Shown here: positions 8,001 to 10,578 of the stretch, one piece after another
Numbering within the stretch: position 1 is the first letter of the stretch
Layout of the letters: the number at the start of each line of letters is the position of its first letter
Origin: DAIDJM01 sp964250215
GTDB lineage: Bacteria > Pseudomonadota > Alphaproteobacteria > Acetobacterales > Acetobacteraceae
NCBI GenBank assembly: GCA_964250215.1
Contig: CAXUEX010000100.1
Coordinates: 1-10,578, forward strand
Length of the DNA: 10,578 bases
Reading direction: 5' to 3'
Notes under the pieces: model-generated
What the model was told of the DNA's origin: nothing
The model's database searches: none
What the model saw: the letters and a program-made list of their open reading frames with translations, nothing else
Made by a program: the position numbers and the translations under genes

Positions 8001-8077
8001 AGGCCGGCGAGCAGGATGAACACGCTCACCACGATCGCCAGCACGGGCTTCTGGATGAACAGGTCGGTGCGCCGCAT
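5015..8077 (-). CDS. RND efflux transporter permease (HAE1/AcrB family, MexK-like)
   Basis: The product is 1020 aa, full length for an inner-membrane RND drug/proton antiporter. The N-terminus (MRRTDLFIQKPVLAIVVSVFILLAGLRS) contains TM1, then comes the first porter domain. The central TM block at about 340-490 includes GLVVDDAIIVVENV with the proton-relay pair D400/D401. The second porter domain is about 540-830, and the second TM block about 840-995 carries K906 (SKHGILMVEVANE) and R938 (RLRPILMT). These correspond to AcrB D407/D408, K940 and R971, so proton coupling looks intact. From memory the N-terminal third resembles MexK more than AcrB; the substrates cannot be read. The ATG at 8077 lies 4 nt after the adaptor stop and has its own GAGGAG ribosome site. 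It is the last gene of the efflux operon and convergent with paralogue B. Confidence 0.95.
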   Translation of the reverse strand: MRRTDLFIQKPVLAIVVSVFILLAGLRSEMSLPVRQFPKTVDSFIEVDTSYYGADADVVAGFITTPLENAIAQVNGIDYMTSQSSNGSSQINIKLRLNQDPDRALTEIQTQISSVHDQLPPQSQTPVIHLRTGQNGNTLIYAFSSDLMSPEQITDYLTRVVAPQIQSIPGVQQANVWGAQNFALRAWLDPLKLAARGLTAADVAAALTANNFTSGAGTTTGQMTSIPLGITTNVRSPEAFRQLVIRQNNGAITRLGDVARVELGSDNYQQSTKFDGRDAVFIDVETVPTANVLDVVSAVQQRFRSLKADLPQGLSADVAFNITESVNQSITEVVKTLLESLAIVTLVVFAFLRSVRASVIPVITIPLSLIGTFAILWALGFTINLLTLLALVLATGLVVDDAIIVVENVSRELSEGASPLDAALRSARQLASPIVAMTVVLIAVYVPIALRSGLTGALFTEFAMTLVGSVTVSAVLALTLSPMMCRYFLKPVAHRAERPSLIHRAYRPLLRLALAARIPILAFGVLVLAGSVFLYRGSTSELAPQEDTGFMFGQGSVPATASMDMIRLYEKQMFAMAHAMPETERVYQFDQPGNVGFGIGLQPWNKRHRTTSQVLTDLQGQLSQVAGEQLALIQPPALPGAFGLPVQYVIKTTRPFSELNEVSEKFLRAAQETGLFAYADRDLKIDLPQSNIVIDRNKVAALGLDMARIGAVVNSLLSGGYVNYFDLAGRSYKVIPMVQRKDRLNAEQALDYTIADIGGVPIPLRSVAHVVTKTVPEQISHFQQMNAATISAVMLPGVSEAQALDAMNAIAKRVLPPEYATDASGPLRQFIQESSGFVSTFGLALVVVYLALAALFGSFRDPLIILVSVPMSLAGALVFIYFGVNGATLNIYTQVGLVTLMGLISKHGILMVEVANEQQLLGQTKREAIEHAALLRLRPILMTTAAMVLGVAPLVFATGAGAAARFAMGLVISSGLAIGTLFTLFVVPVFYLALARRHVEEPAAAEPRKAVLHAHKAAAE

Positions 8078-8081
8078 GGGC

Positions 8082-9134
8082 TTACTCCTCGGCCGGGTTG
8101 GGCGATGCCTGGTTCGACGGCTGGATGGTGTTGTCCACCACCACGGTGGAACCCGGGTGGAGTTTGATCTGGCCGCTGGTGACCACCACGTCGCCTTCGT
8201 GCAGCCCGGCCAGGATGGCCACCTGGTCGCCGCGCATGGGGCCGGTTTGCACCACGGCCGAGCGGGCGGTGGCCGGCTTGCCGGGGCTCACGATATATAC
8301 CGTGCTGCCATACGGATTATAGACCAGCGCGGATTGCGGCAACGTGAGATAGTTGTGCACCTCGCCGGTGGGCAGTTCCACATTGGCGAACATGCCCGGC
8401 AGCAGCACGCGATCGGGATTGGCGACGGTGGCGCGGACCTGCGCCATGCGGCTGACGGTATCGAGCTTCGGGCTGATGGCGGCGATGGTTCCCGTGAAGT
8501 GGCGGTTCGGATAGGCGTCGACGTGCACATCGGCCTTGCCGCCGATGCGCAAACCGGCCAGCGCCTGCTGCGGCACATAGAAATCGACGAACACCGGATC
8601 GAGCGCCTGCAACGTGACCACCATGGTGCCGGCCGGCAGATACTGGCCGAGATCGACCTGGCGCAGGCCCAGCCGGCCGGCGAACGGCGCGCGCACGGTT
8701 TTTTCCGCCATCAGCGCCTGCTGTTCGGCCACTTGCGCGCGCGCGGCGCGGAGATGGCTGTCATCGGCGTCGATCGTGGCCTGGCTCACGGCCTGGGCGC
8801 GATACTGCTTGGTGTCGCGCGCCAGGTTGCTCTGCGCCAGATCGGCGGCGGCCTGGAGTTCGGCGAGCTTGGCCGCGTCGTCGTTCGGGCGCAGGCGCAG
8901 CAGCACGGTGCCGGCGGCGACGTCGGCGCCGGAATCGAAGCCGATCCAATCGACGATGCCGGGCACTTCGGCCGCCAGATCGGCGCCGCGCGCGGCGCGC
9001 AGGCTGCCCACGGCTTGCAGCGTATTCTGCCATTCGCTCGGGCGCGCCACGATGGTGCTGACGGTGGCGGGCGGTTCCTGCGCCGAAGCGGGCGCGATGC
9101 CGATCACGCAGGCGGCGATGACGAGATATTTCAT
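8082..9134 (-). CDS. RND efflux periplasmic adaptor (membrane fusion protein)
   Basis: The product is 350 aa. Residues 1-18 (MKYLVIAACVIGIAPASA) are a signal peptide. The order of parts is that of HlyD/AcrA-type adaptors: the first half of the lipoyl-like hybrid at about 42-80 (AEVPGIVDWIGFDSGADVAAG), an alpha-helical hairpin at about 84-145 rich in Ala/Gln/Leu, the second half at about 146-178 (VRAPFAGRLGLRQVDLGQYL, the most diagnostic block), a beta-barrel at about 180-255, and a membrane-proximal domain to about 335. It bridges the permease and the outer-membrane factor. The ATG overlaps the outer-membrane-factor stop as ATGA. No Shine-Dalgarno is evident, so translation is probably coupled. 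An IAAC at residues 6-9 resembles a lipobox but lies too close to the N-terminus for normal lipoprotein processing; a soluble adaptor is more likely. Confidence 0.94.
   Translation of the reverse strand: MKYLVIAACVIGIAPASAQEPPATVSTIVARPSEWQNTLQAVGSLRAARGADLAAEVPGIVDWIGFDSGADVAAGTVLLRLRPNDDAAKLAELQAAADLAQSNLARDTKQYRAQAVSQATIDADDSHLRAARAQVAEQQALMAEKTVRAPFAGRLGLRQVDLGQYLPAGTMVVTLQALDPVFVDFYVPQQALAGLRIGGKADVHVDAYPNRHFTGTIAAISPKLDTVSRMAQVRATVANPDRVLLPGMFANVELPTGEVHNYLTLPQSALVYNPYGSTVYIVSPGKPATARSAVVQTGPMRGDQVAILAGLHEGDVVVTSGQIKLHPGSTVVVDNTIQPSNQASPNPAEE
8085..8090 (-). promoter_or_regulatory. Shine-Dalgarno site of the RND permease gene
   Basis: GAGGAG on the minus strand overlaps the last codons of the adaptor gene, 7 nt before the permease ATG. 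It supports the start at 8077. Confidence 0.7.
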
Positions 9135-10578
9135 GGCAGCAGCGATCTCAGCACGCCTTCCGGCGGCGGGGCTGCATCGTTCCGGTTCCACCATCCACCT
9201 CCAAGCGCCACATAGAGCGCGACCGTATCGGTGAAGCGGGCGGCGCGGGCGCGCACCAGGCCGATCACCGCATTCTGGTATTGCGATTGCGACGTGAGCA
9301 CCGTGAGGTAGGCCACCCCGCCGGCGCCATATTGCAGTTGCGCGAGCGAAAGGCTGCGCGCGGCGGCCCGTTCCGCTTCCTGGTTGGCCGCCAGCGCCAG
9401 CGCATCCTGCGAGACGGCGATCAGCGCGTCGGCCACGTTCTGGAACGCGGTGATCACGACGTTCTGGTAGTTCGCTGCCGCGGCCTGCATCGCCGCCACC
9501 GCGGCGCGTTGCTGGTGCAGCAACTGACCGCCCTGGAAGATCGGGGCCAGCAACTGGTTCACCAGCATGAACGTGCCGGTGCCCGGTGAGAAGAATTTGC
9601 CCACGGTGGCCGGCGCGCTGCCGATATCGCCGGTGAGTGTGAGCTGCGGCAGGCGGTTGGCGATGGCCACGCCCACTTGCGCGGTGGCGGCATGGAGCTG
9701 CGCTTCGGAGCCGCGGATATCGGGTCGCTGCTGCACCAGGTGCGCGGGCACGCTCACCGGCAAGGCGGCGGGCAGATGCAGGTCTTCCAACCCGATTTCG
9801 GGCAATTCGGCCTCGCTCGGCACGCGGCCGATATAGGCGGCGAGCTGGTCGCGCGCCTGGGCGAGCTGGGTTTGCAGCGGCACCACCAGGGCCTGGGTGT
9901 TGGCGAGCTGGGCTTGCTGCGTGGCCACGTCGGTGCCGGTGGCGGCGCCGAGATCGAACTGGCGGCGCACCGTGTTGAGCAGCGTTGTTTCGGCATCGAT
10001 GAGGCGCTGTTCGGCGGCAATCTGCTCGGCGAGCGAGGCGGCGGTGATGGCGGCGTTCGCGGTGTTGGCGGCCAGCATGTTCACCGCGCCTTCGAGCTGG
10101 AAGCGCTGATATTCGGCCTGGGCGCGCGCGGCTTCCACGTTGCGCCGCGTGAGGCCCCAGATGTCGAACGTGTAGCTGACATTCACCTGCGCGTCGTACA
10201 CGCTGAAGGTCTGGCCGGCGGGCAGGTTGGGCGCGCCGGCCTGGGCGCTGCTGAATTCCTGGCGGGTGCGGTTCACCTGGCCGGAAATCGCCGGGAACCA
10301 CGCGCCGGTCTGAACCAGCGCGTTCTCTCGCGCCTGGCGCAGCGTGGCCTGGGCGGCGGCGAGGGATGGGTTGCGCGCGACCGCCTCGGCGACGAGGGAG
10401 GCGAGCTTCGGCGAACCGAACAGCGCCCACCAGGCGCCGGCCACGTCGCCGCCGGGCACGAAACGTTGCGCGCCACCTGCCGTGCCGATCGTTTGCGGCA
10501 GCGCGGTTTCGGTGAAGCGGGCGGGAGCGGGGCCGGGCGGGCGGCGGATATCGGGGCCGACCGCGCAGGCGCCCAGGC
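9131..10578 (-). CDS. RND efflux outer-membrane factor lipoprotein, NodT/OprM family (5' end outside window)
   Basis: The window holds 481 codons plus the stop, and the frame is open to the right edge. The first visible residues read LGACAVGPDIRRPP, the lipobox plus 'CxVGPDYxxP' opening of OprM/NodT outer-membrane factors. The lipid-anchored cysteine codon is 10565-10567, so only part of the signal peptide is missing. The GTG at 10459, which gives a shorter 442-aa frame, would discard this lipoprotein N-terminus. The body shows two tandem outer-membrane efflux (TolC-like) repeats: FDIWGLTRRNVEAARAQ and later LLAPIFQGGQLLHQQRAA, each followed by long helices, and RPDIRGSEAQLHAATAQVGVA. The protein forms the trimeric outer-membrane duct for the pump encoded downstream. 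It is the first visible gene of the cassette, so any promoter and regulator lie beyond 10578. Confidence 0.94.
   Translation of the reverse strand, partial: LGACAVGPDIRRPPGPAPARFTETALPQTIGTAGGAQRFVPGGDVAGAWWALFGSPKLASLVAEAVARNPSLAAAQATLRQARENALVQTGAWFPAISGQVNRTRQEFSSAQAGAPNLPAGQTFSVYDAQVNVSYTFDIWGLTRRNVEAARAQAEYQRFQLEGAVNMLAANTANAAITAASLAEQIAAEQRLIDAETTLLNTVRRQFDLGAATGTDVATQQAQLANTQALVVPLQTQLAQARDQLAAYIGRVPSEAELPEIGLEDLHLPAALPVSVPAHLVQQRPDIRGSEAQLHAATAQVGVAIANRLPQLTLTGDIGSAPATVGKFFSPGTGTFMLVNQLLAPIFQGGQLLHQQRAAVAAMQAAAANYQNVVITAFQNVADALIAVSQDALALAANQEAERAAARSLSLAQLQYGAGGVAYLTVLTSQSQYQNAVIGLVRARAARFTDTVALYVALGGGWWNRNDAAPPPEGVLRSLLP

Noticed and set aside
7944..9215. 423-codon plus-strand frame across the permease start and the adaptor
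   Set aside because: It is antisense to two strongly supported genes and has no recognisable motif or ribosome site.
8082..10430. Apparent 782-aa fusion of an upstream segment to the adaptor
   Set aside because: The adaptor frame happens to stay open upstream. That part is an out-of-frame reading of the outer-membrane-factor gene; the adaptor's own ATG and signal peptide are at 9134.
1..10578. tRNA/rRNA genes, CRISPR arrays, insertion sequences, phage or defence genes
   Set aside because: No direct-repeat arrays, transposase motifs or structured RNA genes were seen by eye; almost all sequence is taken up by the listed protein genes.

Overview
The window is GC-rich, densely packed bacterial chromosome with overlapping gene ends. 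Its gene families (Aat transferase, a tripartite RND pump with a NodT-type lipoprotein outer-membrane factor, SIMPL proteins) indicate a Gram-negative proteobacterium. An Acetobacteraceae-like alphaproteobacterium is my best guess. That rests on overall style and on a remembered AT-rich palindrome type (3885-3950), not on a database match.

Layout. (1) Positions 1-3054, minus strand: four tightly packed genes transcribed right to left: cysteine synthase (2077-3054), a flavin-reductase-like FMN-binding protein (1528-2067), an exported SIMPL/DUF541 protein (801-1538), and a second exported, distantly SIMPL-like protein that runs off the left edge (1-801). Junctions are a 9-nt gap, an 11-nt overlap and a 1-nt TGATG overlap, so this looks like one operon. 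(2) A 141-bp divergent intergenic region (3055-3195). (3) Positions 3196-5008, plus strand: aat (leucyl/phenylalanyl-tRNA-protein transferase), then two diverged tandem paralogues of an unrecognised exported two-cysteine protein (3867-4484 and 4481-5008). The first paralogue carries a very AT-rich palindromic, terminator-like element inside its N-terminal coding region, where it is read as a hydrophobic export-signal-like segment. (4) Positions 5015-10578, minus strand: a complete RND efflux cassette in the order outer-membrane lipoprotein, periplasmic adaptor, inner-membrane permease. Only the extreme N-terminus of the outer-membrane factor is cut off by the right edge. The plus-strand group and the efflux operon converge with 6 nt between stop codons, and an imperfect inverted repeat covers both stops.

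How the genes work together. The three efflux genes should form one envelope-spanning drug/proton antiporter complex. Cysteine synthase is sulfur assimilation. The flavin reductase could supply reduced flavin to an oxidoreductase, but the partner is not in view. Aat acts in the N-degron pathway. I see no tRNA, rRNA, CRISPR array, insertion sequence, phage gene or defence system. Most of the window is conventional. The least explained parts are the AT-rich element read as a signal peptide, the tandem two-cysteine paralogues and the paired SIMPL-type genes.
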